Shown: piece by piece, positions 36,751-45,589 of the stretch
Layout of the letters: every line of letters begins with the position of its first letter
How positions within the stretch are numbered: the first letter of the stretch is position 1
The notes under the pieces: model-generated
Databases searched by the model: none
What the model saw: the letters and a program-made list of their open reading frames with translations, nothing else
Told to the model about the DNA's origin: nothing
NCBI RefSeq assembly: GCF_030582395.1
Contig: NZ_CP104381.1
Location: 496,001-560,000, forward strand
DNA from: Ralstonia pickettii
Lineage (GTDB): Bacteria > Pseudomonadota > Gammaproteobacteria > Burkholderiales > Burkholderiaceae
Reading direction: 5' to 3'
DNA length: 64,000 nt
Position numbers and translations under genes: made by a program

Positions 36751-37926
36751 TCAGCCGATCAGCGGCAACTGCCCGGCGGCATGGCGCAGCCGTCCGCCCA
36801 CCACGGCCGCTACCACGCGCGGCAGCCCGGGACGGCGGTCATCCACCACGATGGCATCGGCGCGCAGCCCAGGCGCGAGCGCGCCGCGATCCGCCAGGCC
36901 CGCGGCTTCGGCCGGGTTCGAGGCCACCAGCGCCCATGCCTCGGCCAGTGGCACCACGCCGCGCTCGGCGAGCTTGAACGGGGCTGCCAGCAGGGCAGGG
37001 TAGTAATAGTCGGACGCCAGCACGGTACCCAGGCCCGCCGCCACCATGGCCGAGGCATTCGGCGCGCCATGGTGGCTGCCGCCACGCACCACGTTGGGCG
37101 CCCCGAAGACGGTATGTCCGCCATGCGCGCGCGCTGCCCGCGCGACATCCTCGGTCAACGGAAACTCCGTGACCGTGCAGCCGTGCGCGTGGAAGGTATT
37201 ACGCGTGGCGATGTCGGGTTCATCGTGTGAAGCCATGCAGATGCCGCGTTGCTGTGCCGCCCGGGCGAGCGTTCCGGTCACCTCGTTGAGCCTCGTCGCA
37301 TTGGCTGCCGCAGCATTCAAACGGGCCAGGAATGTGTCGATGTCGCACTCGGCGCGATCGGCGTATTGTGCGAGCTTGCGCGCGTCGCCCAGCTTGTCGC
37401 GCATCATCGGCAGGTGATCGTTGAACGACAGGAAGTGCACGCGGCCGGCGTCCATCCAGGCGAGCGCGTCGGCGGCGCCATCCGCGTGATGCAGCTCGAA
37501 ACGCAAGTGCATCAGGTGCTGCGCGCCCAGGTGCGGGCGCATCGCGTCGAGGGTGTCCAGCATGCGCAGCGCATAGGCGCGGCCGCGCAGGCCGCCTTCC
37601 CAGGAATAGGTCACCCCGTGGAATTCGGTGGTGATGCCGTTGGCAAGCAGTTGGCCGTCAACGTCGGCCAGGGCAGTCTCGTAGGGAAAGGACACACCGG
37701 GGCGCGGCATGACGGCGCGCTCGAACGCGTCGCCGTGCAGATCGACGATGCCGGGCAGGACGAGCAGGTCGCCGCAGTCGATCATGCCGCGGGTCGGGTT
37801 GGCGTCACACGCGGAGATCTGCCCGTCGCAAAAATGCACCGCGGCCTCAGCCAGGCCCCCGGGCAAGAGGGAGCGTCGCGAGATCAGGCCAGCCACGTGC
37901 CCGACGGAGGACGAAAACGATTGCAT
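36751..37926 (-). CDS. phnM: PhnM-type ribose 1-methylphosphonate 5-triphosphate diphosphatase
   Basis: A 391-residue amidohydrolase superfamily protein of the C-P lyase pathway, which removes pyrophosphate from alpha-D-ribose 1-methylphosphonate 5-triphosphate. Metal-binding motifs are PGIVDLHGDAFER near residue 60, HGVTYSWEGG near 105, ASHDEPD near 230 and APNVVRGGSHHG near 278. Only a DUF1045 gene follows; no phnGHIJKL or transporter genes are in this window. Confidence 0.93.
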   Translation of the reverse strand: MQSFSSSVGHVAGLISRRSLLPGGLAEAAVHFCDGQISACDANPTRGMIDCGDLLVLPGIVDLHGDAFERAVMPRPGVSFPYETALADVDGQLLANGITTEFHGVTYSWEGGLRGRAYALRMLDTLDAMRPHLGAQHLMHLRFELHHADGAADALAWMDAGRVHFLSFNDHLPMMRDKLGDARKLAQYADRAECDIDTFLARLNAAAANATRLNEVTGTLARAAQQRGICMASHDEPDIATRNTFHAHGCTVTEFPLTEDVARAARAHGGHTVFGAPNVVRGGSHHGAPNASAMVAAGLGTVLASDYYYPALLAAPFKLAERGVVPLAEAWALVASNPAEAAGLADRGALAPGLRADAIVVDDRRPGLPRVVAAVVGGRLRHAAGQLPLIG

Positions 37927-38014
37927 AGGGCCAATGTGCGATCAGATGCGCAGGAACACCGTGCAGGCATTGTGCCGCAACCTGTGTGCCGCTTATCCGC
38001 ACATCGGCCATTTG

Positions 38015-38032
38015 CCCCACTCTGAAGTGGGG
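38015..38032 (+). repeat. Inverted repeat upstream of the GGDEF-EAL gene
   Basis: CCCCACT-CTGA-AGTGGGG, a perfect 7-bp stem with a four-base loop, lies 35 bases before the start at 38067. It could be an operator or a leader hairpin; no T-run follows. Confidence 0.45.
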
Positions 38033-38066
38033 AAAGGCAGCCAAACGCCTTAACTTTCCCGACACG

Positions 38067-40820
38067 ATGGTCGATATCGTGAAAAACACCCCAGATATGG
38101 ACGCCACCTCTGCAGAGCGGCCTGACCGTCCTGAACCGGATGTGATCGAACAGGACAACCCGAGGCCGCTGCCGCTCGCTGACGACCGCTACGAAGCGCT
38201 CGTCCGGCAAATGCCGGATGCGTTGTACATCGTGGCGGACGACATCATCGTTTTCGTCAACGAGGCGGGCGTTCGCCTGTTTGGGGCGCAATCGGCGCGC
38301 GATATCGTCGGGCGCGAGCTGAACGAGTTCGTGCACGACAACTCGGTGGAACTTGCACGGCAGCGCCGCGAGTGGATGTTCGCGCATGGCGCAGGCTTGC
38401 CGCCCGTCGAGCAGACCTTGCTGCGCTGCGATGGCACGCCGGTGGAGGTCGAGGTGCTTTCCGCGCCGGTGCAGCTCGGCTGGCGCACCGCCATCCAGGT
38501 GGTGGCACGCGACATCACGCAGCGCAAGCAGGCCGAACAGGCCCTGCGCGAATCCGAAGCCAATTACCGGGCGCTGGCGGCCGAGACTGCTCGCGCGAAG
38601 GAATTGCTGCGCTGCGAAAAGACCGTACTCGAACTCAGCTCGCGCAACGTGCCGCTGCCGGACCTGCTGGCCGAGGTATGCCGGCTCGTCGAGGCACTCC
38701 TTGACGATGGCGCCAAGTGTTCGGTCCTGCTGAGCAGCGATGGCGAGCACGTGACGCAGGCCGTGGCGCCGTCGCTGCCGTTCATGCTCTCCCAGGTGCT
38801 GGTCGGGATCGCGATCGGTCCAGCGGTCGGTTCGTGCGGCACTGCCATGTTCCTGAACAAGACCGTGGTGGTGGAAGACATCGACACCGACCCGCTCTGG
38901 GACGGCTACCGCGACATCGTCGCGCCGCTAGGCCTGCGCGCGTGCTGGTCGACGCCCATCCGCGGCGACAACGCGCAGATGATCGGCGCGATGGGCATTT
39001 ACTACGACACCCCGCGGGCGCCCACGCGCGACGCCATGGGGCTGCTCGAAGGCATTACCGACATCATCGGCGTGGCGGTGCAGAAAGCGCATATTGCGCG
39101 CGATCTGCAGGAGAGCGAAGAACGCTACCGCCTGGCCGTCGACAACCTGACCGAAGGCATTGTCGTGCAGGCCGCCGACGGCACCATCCTCGCGTGCAAC
39201 CCGAGCGCGCGCCGCATTCTGCGGGCGGGCAACGTGTCGCCCGTGGGCACCAGTCACCTGGCGCTGATGCGGCGATCGTTGCGCGAAGACGGCACTGAGA
39301 TCCCGCTCAACGAACGTCCGACCCGCGTGGTACTGGCCACCGGCCGGCCGCTGCTCGGCTTGACCGTCGGCCTTGAACTCGTGGACGGCGATGTGGTGTG
39401 GGTGCACGAGAACGTGTTGCCCATCGTGCGCCCCGGCGACGATGCTCCCTCGGCCGTGCTGATCTCGTTCAACGATATCGGGCCGGCGCGCGCGGCCCAG
39501 CAGCAGCTCACGTTCCTCGCGCAGCGGGATGCGCTCACCGGTTTGTATAACCGCGCGTATTTCTCGCAGCGCATGCAGGCGGTGATGGAGCAGGCCGCCA
39601 GCCAGGCCAGCGAGGCGCGCCAAGTCGCCGTGTTGTTCCTGGATCTGGATGGTTTCAAGAAAGTGAATGACACCGCTGGTCATGAAGCGGGCGACCACCT
39701 GCTGCGCATCGTCGCGCAACGCCTCTCGGCCTGCGTGCGCCAGAGCGATACGCTGGCGCGTCTCGGCGGCGATGAATTTGTCGTGCTGCTCGACAACGTG
39801 CGCTCGCTGGGCGAGGCCGAGCGCCTGGCCAAGCGCATCGTCCATTCGATCGCGCAGCCGTTTTCGACGGGCGGCACCGAGTACTACCTGGGCGCGTCGA
39901 TCGGCATTGCGGTGTACCCGGAACACGGCAACGATGCCGCCACGCTGCTGCGCTGTGCGGATGCCGCCATGTACAACGCCAAGCAGAACGGCCGCAATCA
40001 GCATCGCGTGTACACCGCGCGCCTGTCGCAGCGTGCGCAGCGGCGCTTCCAGCTGGAATACCACCTGCGCCGTGCACTGGCCGCCGGCGAGTTGTCGCTG
40101 CGCTTCCAGCCCATCGTCGACGCCACATCGATGGACATCGTCGGTGCTGAAGTGCTGCTGCGCTGGCACAGCACCGAGCTGGGCGAGGTGTCGCCGGCCG
40201 AATTCATTCCGGTGGCTGAAGATGCGGGGCTCATCGGGGACATCGGTGAATGGGTGCTGGCACAGGCGTGTCATCAGGCCGCGCATTGGCGCGCCACCTG
40301 CATGCCGGATTTCTTCGTCGCCGTGAACCTGTCGCCGCGCCAGTTTGGCGAGGGGCTGGTGCCGACCATCTCGCGGTGCCTGACCGAGGCCGGACTGCCA
40401 GCGAGCGCGCTGGAGATGGAGATTACCGAAGGCCTGCTCATGCGCGACACCGCCGCCGTGATGCCGGTGCTCGATGCGCTCACGGCATTGGGCATTCGCA
40501 TCTCGATCGATGACTTTGGGACGGGGTATTCGTCGCTGTCGTATCTGCAGCGCTTCCCGATCGACAACCTGAAAGTGGATCGCTCGTTCGTCTCGGGCAT
40601 TCCGCGCCATCGCGATTCCGTGGTGATCTCGCGCGCCATCGTCGCCATGGCCGCCTCGCTCGACATGACGGTCACTGCAGAGGGTGTCGAGACGCTGGAG
40701 CAGGCCGAATTCCTGCAAGCCGCCGGGTGCGACAAGTTGCAGGGCTTCCTGTTTGGTCCGCCCATGACGGCCCCCGCCTACGAGGCACGGCTGCGCCGCA
40801 ACCGCCCCGCGCAGGCTTAG
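38067..40820 (+). CDS. PAS-GAF-PAS diguanylate cyclase/phosphodiesterase (GGDEF-EAL)
   Basis: A 917-residue soluble signalling protein with no membrane segment. Domains in order: PAS (about residues 30-160), GAF (about 190-340), PAS (about 350-475), GGDEF (about 490-650, intact GGDEF at 567) and EAL (about 670-917). The EAL signature reads EVL at 695, but the later DDFGTGYSSLSYL and VDRSFV metal and catalytic segments look intact. It should make or break cyclic di-GMP in response to a small ligand or redox signal. Start ATG 38067 (MVDIVKNTPD); a longer frame from 37986 is less likely. Confidence 0.93.
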   Translation: MVDIVKNTPDMDATSAERPDRPEPDVIEQDNPRPLPLADDRYEALVRQMPDALYIVADDIIVFVNEAGVRLFGAQSARDIVGRELNEFVHDNSVELARQRREWMFAHGAGLPPVEQTLLRCDGTPVEVEVLSAPVQLGWRTAIQVVARDITQRKQAEQALRESEANYRALAAETARAKELLRCEKTVLELSSRNVPLPDLLAEVCRLVEALLDDGAKCSVLLSSDGEHVTQAVAPSLPFMLSQVLVGIAIGPAVGSCGTAMFLNKTVVVEDIDTDPLWDGYRDIVAPLGLRACWSTPIRGDNAQMIGAMGIYYDTPRAPTRDAMGLLEGITDIIGVAVQKAHIARDLQESEERYRLAVDNLTEGIVVQAADGTILACNPSARRILRAGNVSPVGTSHLALMRRSLREDGTEIPLNERPTRVVLATGRPLLGLTVGLELVDGDVVWVHENVLPIVRPGDDAPSAVLISFNDIGPARAAQQQLTFLAQRDALTGLYNRAYFSQRMQAVMEQAASQASEARQVAVLFLDLDGFKKVNDTAGHEAGDHLLRIVAQRLSACVRQSDTLARLGGDEFVVLLDNVRSLGEAERLAKRIVHSIAQPFSTGGTEYYLGASIGIAVYPEHGNDAATLLRCADAAMYNAKQNGRNQHRVYTARLSQRAQRRFQLEYHLRRALAAGELSLRFQPIVDATSMDIVGAEVLLRWHSTELGEVSPAEFIPVAEDAGLIGDIGEWVLAQACHQAAHWRATCMPDFFVAVNLSPRQFGEGLVPTISRCLTEAGLPASALEMEITEGLLMRDTAAVMPVLDALTALGIRISIDDFGTGYSSLSYLQRFPIDNLKVDRSFVSGIPRHRDSVVISRAIVAMAASLDMTVTAEGVETLEQAEFLQAAGCDKLQGFLFGPPMTAPAYEARLRRNRPAQA

Positions 40821-40872
40821 TGCTGGGCAGTACGCCTGTAATGCCCGCGTAAGTCAGTGCGGGTAGCGTCGC

Positions 40873-40899
40873 TCAAGCGCGCATTCACCTGTGCCGATA
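40873..40899 (+). promoter_or_regulatory. Candidate sigma-28 (FliA) promoter of the chemoreceptor gene
   Basis: TCAAG (40873-40877) and GCCGATA (40893-40899) are separated by 15 bases, one more than in the ideal FliA consensus. It lies 70 bases upstream of the chemoreceptor start, a gene class often in the FliA regulon. Confidence 0.45.
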
Positions 40900-40969
40900 C
40901 ACCTGTAGAGGGCCGCTTCGCCATGCGTGCGAAGGCGCATACAACAACGACAACCGGAGACAACCGCAC

Positions 40970-42382
40970 GTGAAGCCATTCGCCTGGGGCCGCGGCCCGA
41001 AAGTCTCTCCCGACCTTGTTGCCCGCATTGCCGAAGAGGCCGGCCGCGTCGGCATGGGCATCTGTGAAGTCTCCGGCAACGTGGAAGACGTGGCCGTGCG
41101 CCTGCGCCGGCAGGCCAGCGTGTTCGACCAGCTGCGCAACGCAGCCGATGTCACCATGCGCGGCAACCACGACATCGCGGTGGCGGCGCGGCATGCGCGC
41201 GAAGTCGCATCGCACGCCAGCGAAGAGGTGAGCGGCTCACGTGCAACGGTCGATGCATCGCTGCGCGACATTCGCGAGCTTGCCGTGGGGGTGGCGAGCA
41301 TGGAGCAGCAGATTGCTGCGCTGCGTGAGGCGCTGATCCATGTCGCGCAGGCGTCCGAACAGATTTCGCAGATCGCCAAGCAGACCAATCTGCTCGCGAT
41401 CAACGCGGCCATCGAAGCCGCACGTGCGGGGGAATCGGGCCGCAGCTTTGCAGTGGTCGCGGGTGCGGTGAAGCAGCTTGCCGGGCAGACCGCCGAAGCA
41501 ACGCAGCGTATCGAAACCACCTTGGCGGACTTGTCGGGTCAGACCGACAAGCTGATCGGCGACAGCAGCGTCAACGTGGCGCGCGCCCAGCGCGTGGATG
41601 CCGGCACGCAGGCGATTGGCGCCGTGATTGGCGTGGCGGGCGAGGCCATCGCGCGCTTCGACGTCGAGGCCACGAGCATCGCGGAATCCACCGCCGCCAT
41701 CGAAGACGAATGCGCATCCCTCGCGCGTGAGGTGGAGGCGATGGCCGAGGGTGTGAAGCAATCGAGCCACAACATCGACAACGCGCAGCGGCAACTGTCG
41801 GGGCTGCTGGGCGCTTCGGAAACGTTGATCCGGTTGACGGCTTCAACCGGTGTGCAGAGTGCCGATACGCCGTTCATCGAGGCGGTGCAAACGGCGGCCA
41901 GCAAGATCAGCGCGTTGTTTGAATCGGCGCTGGCGCGCGGCGATATCAGCGAAAGTGATCTGTTTGACCGCGACTATGTGCCCGTGCCGAATACCGACCC
42001 GCCGCAGCACATGACGCGGTTTACGGCGTTCACGGATCGCGTGCTGCCAGCGGTGCAGGAACCGCTGCTCAAACTGGATTCGCGTGTGGTGTTCTGCGCG
42101 GCGGTCGACACCAACGGCTACCTGCCGACGCACAACCTGAAGTTCTCGCAGCCGCAGGGGAGTGATCCGGTCTGGAATGCGGCCAACAGCCGCAACCGCC
42201 GGCTGTTCACCGATCGCACGGGGCTGGGGGCGGCGCGCAATACCGAGGCGTTCCTGTTGCAGACGTATCGTCGCGATATGGGGAACGGGACGTTTGCGAT
42301 GATGAAGGATGTGTCGGCGCCGATTTACGTCAAGGGCCGCCACTGGGGTGGGTTCCGGATGGGCTACAAGGTGGCCGGCTAA
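40970..42382 (+). CDS. Soluble methyl-accepting chemotaxis protein with C-terminal sensor domain
   Basis: A 470-residue chemoreceptor-like protein from GTG 40970, with no membrane segment. The signalling domain holds [34 protein letters not shown] near residues 125-160, but the canonical DEVRKLA that follows is AGAVKQLA. Coiled coil continues to about 290. The C-terminal 160 residues ([20 protein letters not shown] to the end) form a Cache-like sensor type found after the signalling module in cytosolic receptors. Start GTG is set by the preceding CGGAGAC. Confidence 0.88.
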   Translation: MKPFAWGRGPKVSPDLVARIAEEAGRVGMGICEVSGNVEDVAVRLRRQASVFDQLRNAADVTMRGNHDIAVAARHAREVASHASEEVSGSRATVDASLRDIRELAVGVASMEQQIAALREALIHVAQASEQISQIAKQTNLLAINAAIEAARAGESGRSFAVVAGAVKQLAGQTAEATQRIETTLADLSGQTDKLIGDSSVNVARAQRVDAGTQAIGAVIGVAGEAIARFDVEATSIAESTAAIEDECASLAREVEAMAEGVKQSSHNIDNAQRQLSGLLGASETLIRLTASTGVQSADTPFIEAVQTAASKISALFESALARGDISESDLFDRDYVPVPNTDPPQHMTRFTAFTDRVLPAVQEPLLKLDSRVVFCAAVDTNGYLPTHNLKFSQPQGSDPVWNAANSRNRRLFTDRTGLGAARNTEAFLLQTYRRDMGNGTFAMMKDVSAPIYVKGRHWGGFRMGYKVAG

Positions 42383-42474
42383 GGTGCGTAACGCCGGGGG
42401 TAAGGTTTGGAACCTCGCGCGTGGGTTTCTGCGGGTCCTGGTGCATCCCTGGTTTCGTCCCCTGCCGGGGCCGA

Positions 42475-42517
42475 CTTACTTTCTTTGTCTTGCCAAAGAA
42501 AGGTAAGCAAAGAAAGG
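42475..42517. repeat. Hairpin 1: CTTACTTTCTTTG with CAAAGAAAGGTAAG, plus repeat
   Basis: The left arm at 42475-42487 pairs with 42494-42507 (one extra G). CAAAGAAAGG then recurs directly at 42508-42517, so the left arm can pair with either copy. The CTTTCTTTG/CAAAGAAAG motif is one I recognise as a frequent intergenic element in Burkholderiales and Xanthomonadales genomes (recollection, not checked). Confidence 0.7.
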
Positions 42518-42540
42518 CGCGCCCGAGATAGCGACCCCCT

Positions 42541-42634
42541 CCTTGAATTTCTGTCGCAGGGAGGGGAAGGAGGCAAACTCGCTGCGCTCAGACAGGCCTC
42601 CTTCCCTTTTCCTCCCTGCAACAGAAATTCAAGG
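42541..42634. repeat. Hairpin 2: 32-pair inverted repeat
   Basis: CCTTGAATTTCTGT (42541-42554) pairs exactly with 42621-42634; CAGGGAGG (42557-42564) with 42611-42618; GGAAGGAGGC (42565-42574) with 42596-42605. Only a 2x2 internal loop and a five-base bulge interrupt the stem; the loop is 42575-42595. Confidence 0.85.
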
Positions 42635-42664
42635 CGCCATCTAGGGCAGGAACGTCAACGGCCA

Positions 42665-42698
42665 AACCATCGCGGAGCGGGAGTTGGCCGCGATGGTT
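42665..42698. repeat. Hairpin 3: AACCATCGCGG inverted repeat
   Basis: AACCATCGCGG (42665-42675) pairs perfectly with CCGCGATGGTT (42688-42698), loop 12 bases, ending 11 bases before the MFS stop codon. No T-run is present on either side. Confidence 0.8.
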
Positions 42699-42709
42699 CA
42701 TCTGCGTGC

Positions 42710-44032
42710 TTAGTGTTTGCGCGTGCCCAGGATGACCAGGACGGCGGCGCCCAGCTCCAGCGCGGCTACGAAGTAGAGGCCGGCGGAGAGGTGGCCGGTG
42801 CTGGTCTTCAGCCAGCCGATCATGTACGGCGCGACGAAGCCGGCGAGGTTGCCGATGGAGTTGATGAGGGCGATGCCGCCTGCGGCAGCGGTGCCGGCCA
42901 GGAAGACAGCGGGGATCGACCAGAACACCGGGAACGCGGCGAGGATGCCGATGGCGGCGACGGTGAGCGAGATCAGCGCGAGCGCCGGCGAGCCGAGCAG
43001 TGCGCCTGTTGCGACCAAGCCGGCGGCTGCGATGACGGCCGCAATGGCGCAGTGCATGCGGCGCTCGCCCGTACGGTCGGAATGCGCGCCGTTCCAGACC
43101 ATCGCGATCGTGCCGGCGATGAACGGAATGGCCGCGATCAGGCCGATCTGGAAATTGCCCTGCACGCCCAGCTCCTTAATGATCGACGGCGTCCAGAACG
43201 CGATGGTGGCATTGCCGCTGACCACGCAGAAGTAGATGGATGCGCAGACCCACACGCGGGGGTTGGCGAGTGCCGCACCAAATGAGGCATGCTTGGCGGG
43301 GTCGCGATTCTCCGCTTCAACGGCGCGAACGACGGCGTCTTGCTCGGCGGCGGAAAGCCATTTGGCCTGTCGAGGCGTTTCGGGCAGCCACGCAAGCACG
43401 GCAAAGCCGGCCAGCACGGACGGAATGCCCTCCAGCAGGAACAGCCATTGCCAGTTGGCGAGGTGGCCCACGCCTTCCATGCGGCTCATGATGAAACCGG
43501 CAATCGGGCCGCCCACCACGCCCGCAATTGCAAACGAAGTCATGAACAGGCCGTTGATACGCGCGCGGTGTGCGGAGGGAAACCAGTACGTCAGATACAG
43601 CACCACGCCGGGGAAAAACCCGGCTTCAAAGATGCCCAGCAGAAAGCGCATCACATAGAACGTGGTCGGCGTCTTCACGTAGATCATCGCCATCGAGGCC
43701 AGGCCCCAGAGGATGGTGATGCGTGCCAGCGTCTTGCGTGCGCCGATCTTTTCCAGCAGCAGGTTGCTCGGCACTTCAAACAGGAAGTAGCCAATGAAGA
43801 AGATGCCGGCGCCCAGGCCGTACACCGCTTCGCTGAATTGCAGATCCTGCAGCATCGAGAGCTTGGCGAAGCCGACGTTGACGCGGTCGATCCACGCGAG
43901 GATGAACAACACCACCAAAAACGGCACCAGGCGGTACGCAATGCGGCGGTAGGTGGCATCCAGCTCGCTGCTGGGGAGTGGGCGGCTGGCCGGATCCGTC
44001 GGGTGGGCCGGCAAGGCTTGGGTTTGCGACAT
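42710..44032 (-). CDS. MFS transporter of the anion:cation symporter type
   Basis: A 440-residue MFS permease with about 12 membrane segments. AWIDRVNVGFAKLSM (near residue 45), YFLFEVPSNLLLEKIGAR and RFLLGIFEAGFFPGVVLYLTYW match the anion/cation symporter branch that takes up carboxylates such as tartrate, phthalate and aromatic acids. Start ATG 44032 has GGAGGAAACC directly upstream. It is the last gene of the minus-strand cluster behind gntR, and probably imports the substrate handled by the amidase and its neighbours (inference). Confidence 0.9.
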   Translation of the reverse strand: MSQTQALPAHPTDPASRPLPSSELDATYRRIAYRLVPFLVVLFILAWIDRVNVGFAKLSMLQDLQFSEAVYGLGAGIFFIGYFLFEVPSNLLLEKIGARKTLARITILWGLASMAMIYVKTPTTFYVMRFLLGIFEAGFFPGVVLYLTYWFPSAHRARINGLFMTSFAIAGVVGGPIAGFIMSRMEGVGHLANWQWLFLLEGIPSVLAGFAVLAWLPETPRQAKWLSAAEQDAVVRAVEAENRDPAKHASFGAALANPRVWVCASIYFCVVSGNATIAFWTPSIIKELGVQGNFQIGLIAAIPFIAGTIAMVWNGAHSDRTGERRMHCAIAAVIAAAGLVATGALLGSPALALISLTVAAIGILAAFPVFWSIPAVFLAGTAAAGGIALINSIGNLAGFVAPYMIGWLKTSTGHLSAGLYFVAALELGAAVLVILGTRKH

Positions 44033-44058
44033 GGTTTCCTCCAATAGCGTGTGAGGGC

Positions 44059-44139
44059 GCCTGCGCTTCGTGTGCTGCTGTGTTTTACGAAACGCAGGCA
44101 TGCGTTGGGCCTGGCGCGTCTACAGCGCGCCTTTTTTTT
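44059..44139 (+). ncRNA. Candidate small RNA 3' end with intrinsic terminator, antisense to the cluster
   Basis: On the plus strand, GCCTGCGCTTCGT (44059-44071) pairs with 44087-44099 (one mismatch), followed by a second stem GGCGCG/CGCGCC (44113-44118 with 44126-44131) running into eight T's at 44132-44139. It lies in the 171-base gap between two minus-strand genes, where no plus-strand protein gene ends. No promoter could be pinned down, so the RNA is a proposal. Confidence 0.35.
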
Positions 44140-44203
44140 CGGCTTGGCTTGGGGAACCGCCTGCGTGGCCCGGACGCCGGCGGCGAATGTTCTGGCTAGT
44201 CGA

Positions 44204-45562
44204 TCAACGCAGGGCAGCCTCCACCGCCCGACCGACGCGCAGGATGCGCGCGTCGTCGTTGGCGAGACCGCAAAGCGACAGACCGACCGGCAGTTCACCG
44301 GCCGCGTGTACCGGCAGCGTCAGCGCGCAGCCGTCCAGGAAATTGATCACGCTCGGATTGCGCAGCGCGAGGGCGTTGACGCGGAAGAAGGCTGCGTCGT
44401 CCGCTTCAAGCGGGGCGACCTCGGGCGGCACGATGGCAACCGTCGGCATCAGCCATGCATCGAAGTTGCCCAGGCGCTTGCGAGCGGCGGCGATCATGCG
44501 TGCGCGTGCGTTGATCACATCGATGTATGCGGCCGCGCTCATCTGTTCACCACGGCGGATGCGCGTGGCGACGCGCGGGTCGTACTGGGCTTCCGCACGC
44601 GCGAGCAGCGAACGATGCCATGCCCAGGATTCCGCGGCCGAGAAGCCGCCGCCGCTGTTGATCTCGGGCAGTTGCAGCAGCTCGGGAAATTCAAAACGCA
44701 CGATGTGCGCGCCGGCACGTTCGAGCTGTTCAACAGCGCGGTTGAATGCAACGGCGACCGTGTTGTTGAGATCCGCACCGACATAGTCCTGCGTGACGCC
44801 GAAGCGCAGTCCGGCCAGCGGCACGGCGGCGGTGTCGAACGCGTCGCTGCCTGACTCGCCGCTCAGCACGGCGTCGACGATTGCGCAGCAGTCGACCGAG
44901 TTGGCGAGCGGGCCGCCGGAATCGAGCGACGTGGACAGCGGCACGCCGCCCGTCATCGGGACGCGGCGCGCGGTGGGCTTGAAGCCGGTCAGATTGCAGA
45001 ACGCAGAGGGAATGCGGATCGAGCCGCCGGTATCCGTGCCCAGCGCCGCCACGGCCATGCCGCCCGCAACGGTGACGGCGCCGCCCGACGTGGAGCCGCC
45101 CGCTGCACGTGCGCCGTCCGCTGGCGTGCGCGGCGTGCCGTAGTGCGGGTTCAGCCCCAGTCCGGAGAACGCGAATTCGCTCATGTTGGTGCGGCCCAGC
45201 AGCACGGCGCCGGCCGCGCGCAGGCGTGCCACGGCAGCCGCATCGGCAGTGGCGCGCGGCTGGTCCGCCAATGCGCGCGAACCGGCCGCCGTCACCTGAC
45301 CCGCCACGTCAAACAGATCCTTGATCGACACAGGCAACCCGGCCAGCAGCGAGGGCACATTGCCCGCAGCACGCGCGGCATCAGCGGCGCGCGCCATGGC
45401 CAGCGCGGCTTGCTCGTCGATGCTTACATAGGCGGTCCCGCCTGCGGCGCGATGCGACTCGGCGCGCTCCAGCGCGGCTTCGGTCAGCGCGACGCTGGTG
45501 GTGCGGCCGGCGGCCAGGGCAGCGGCCAGCGAGCGGATCATGTTCGGGCGGGGCGTCATCAT
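44204..45562 (-). CDS. Amidase signature family hydrolase
   Basis: A 452-residue amidase with the Ser-cisSer-Lys triad intact: Lys81 in SIKDLFDV, cis-Ser157 in GGSTSGGAV and nucleophile Ser181 in DTGGSIRIPSAFC. It hydrolyses an amide bond of a small molecule; glutamyl-tRNA amidotransferase is unlikely because no gatB or gatC adjoins it. The gene lies 27 bases downstream of the DUF2848 gene and is upstream of the MFS transporter. The context (GntR control, monooxygenase opposite) suggests an amide-bearing carbon or nitrogen source. Confidence 0.92.
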   Translation of the reverse strand: MMTPRPNMIRSLAAALAAGRTTSVALTEAALERAESHRAAGGTAYVSIDEQAALAMARAADAARAAGNVPSLLAGLPVSIKDLFDVAGQVTAAGSRALADQPRATADAAAVARLRAAGAVLLGRTNMSEFAFSGLGLNPHYGTPRTPADGARAAGGSTSGGAVTVAGGMAVAALGTDTGGSIRIPSAFCNLTGFKPTARRVPMTGGVPLSTSLDSGGPLANSVDCCAIVDAVLSGESGSDAFDTAAVPLAGLRFGVTQDYVGADLNNTVAVAFNRAVEQLERAGAHIVRFEFPELLQLPEINSGGGFSAAESWAWHRSLLARAEAQYDPRVATRIRRGEQMSAAAYIDVINARARMIAAARKRLGNFDAWLMPTVAIVPPEVAPLEADDAAFFRVNALALRNPSVINFLDGCALTLPVHAAGELPVGLSLCGLANDDARILRVGRAVEAALR

Positions 45563-45589
45563 GCGGTGATCTCCGTGAGGTGGGGCGCT

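Larger units (their letters stand above)
42383..42709. other. Intergenic region with three hairpins
   Basis: No gene is visible in these 327 bases between the chemoreceptor and the MFS gene. It holds three successive inverted repeats, described separately, and ends 11 bases before the MFS stop. The open frame across it (42407-43285) is antisense to the MFS gene. Confidence 0.8.

Noticed and set aside
42407..43285. A 292-residue open frame across the hairpin element
   Set aside because: It runs antisense to the MFS gene and through three inverted repeats; no ribosome site or family resemblance.
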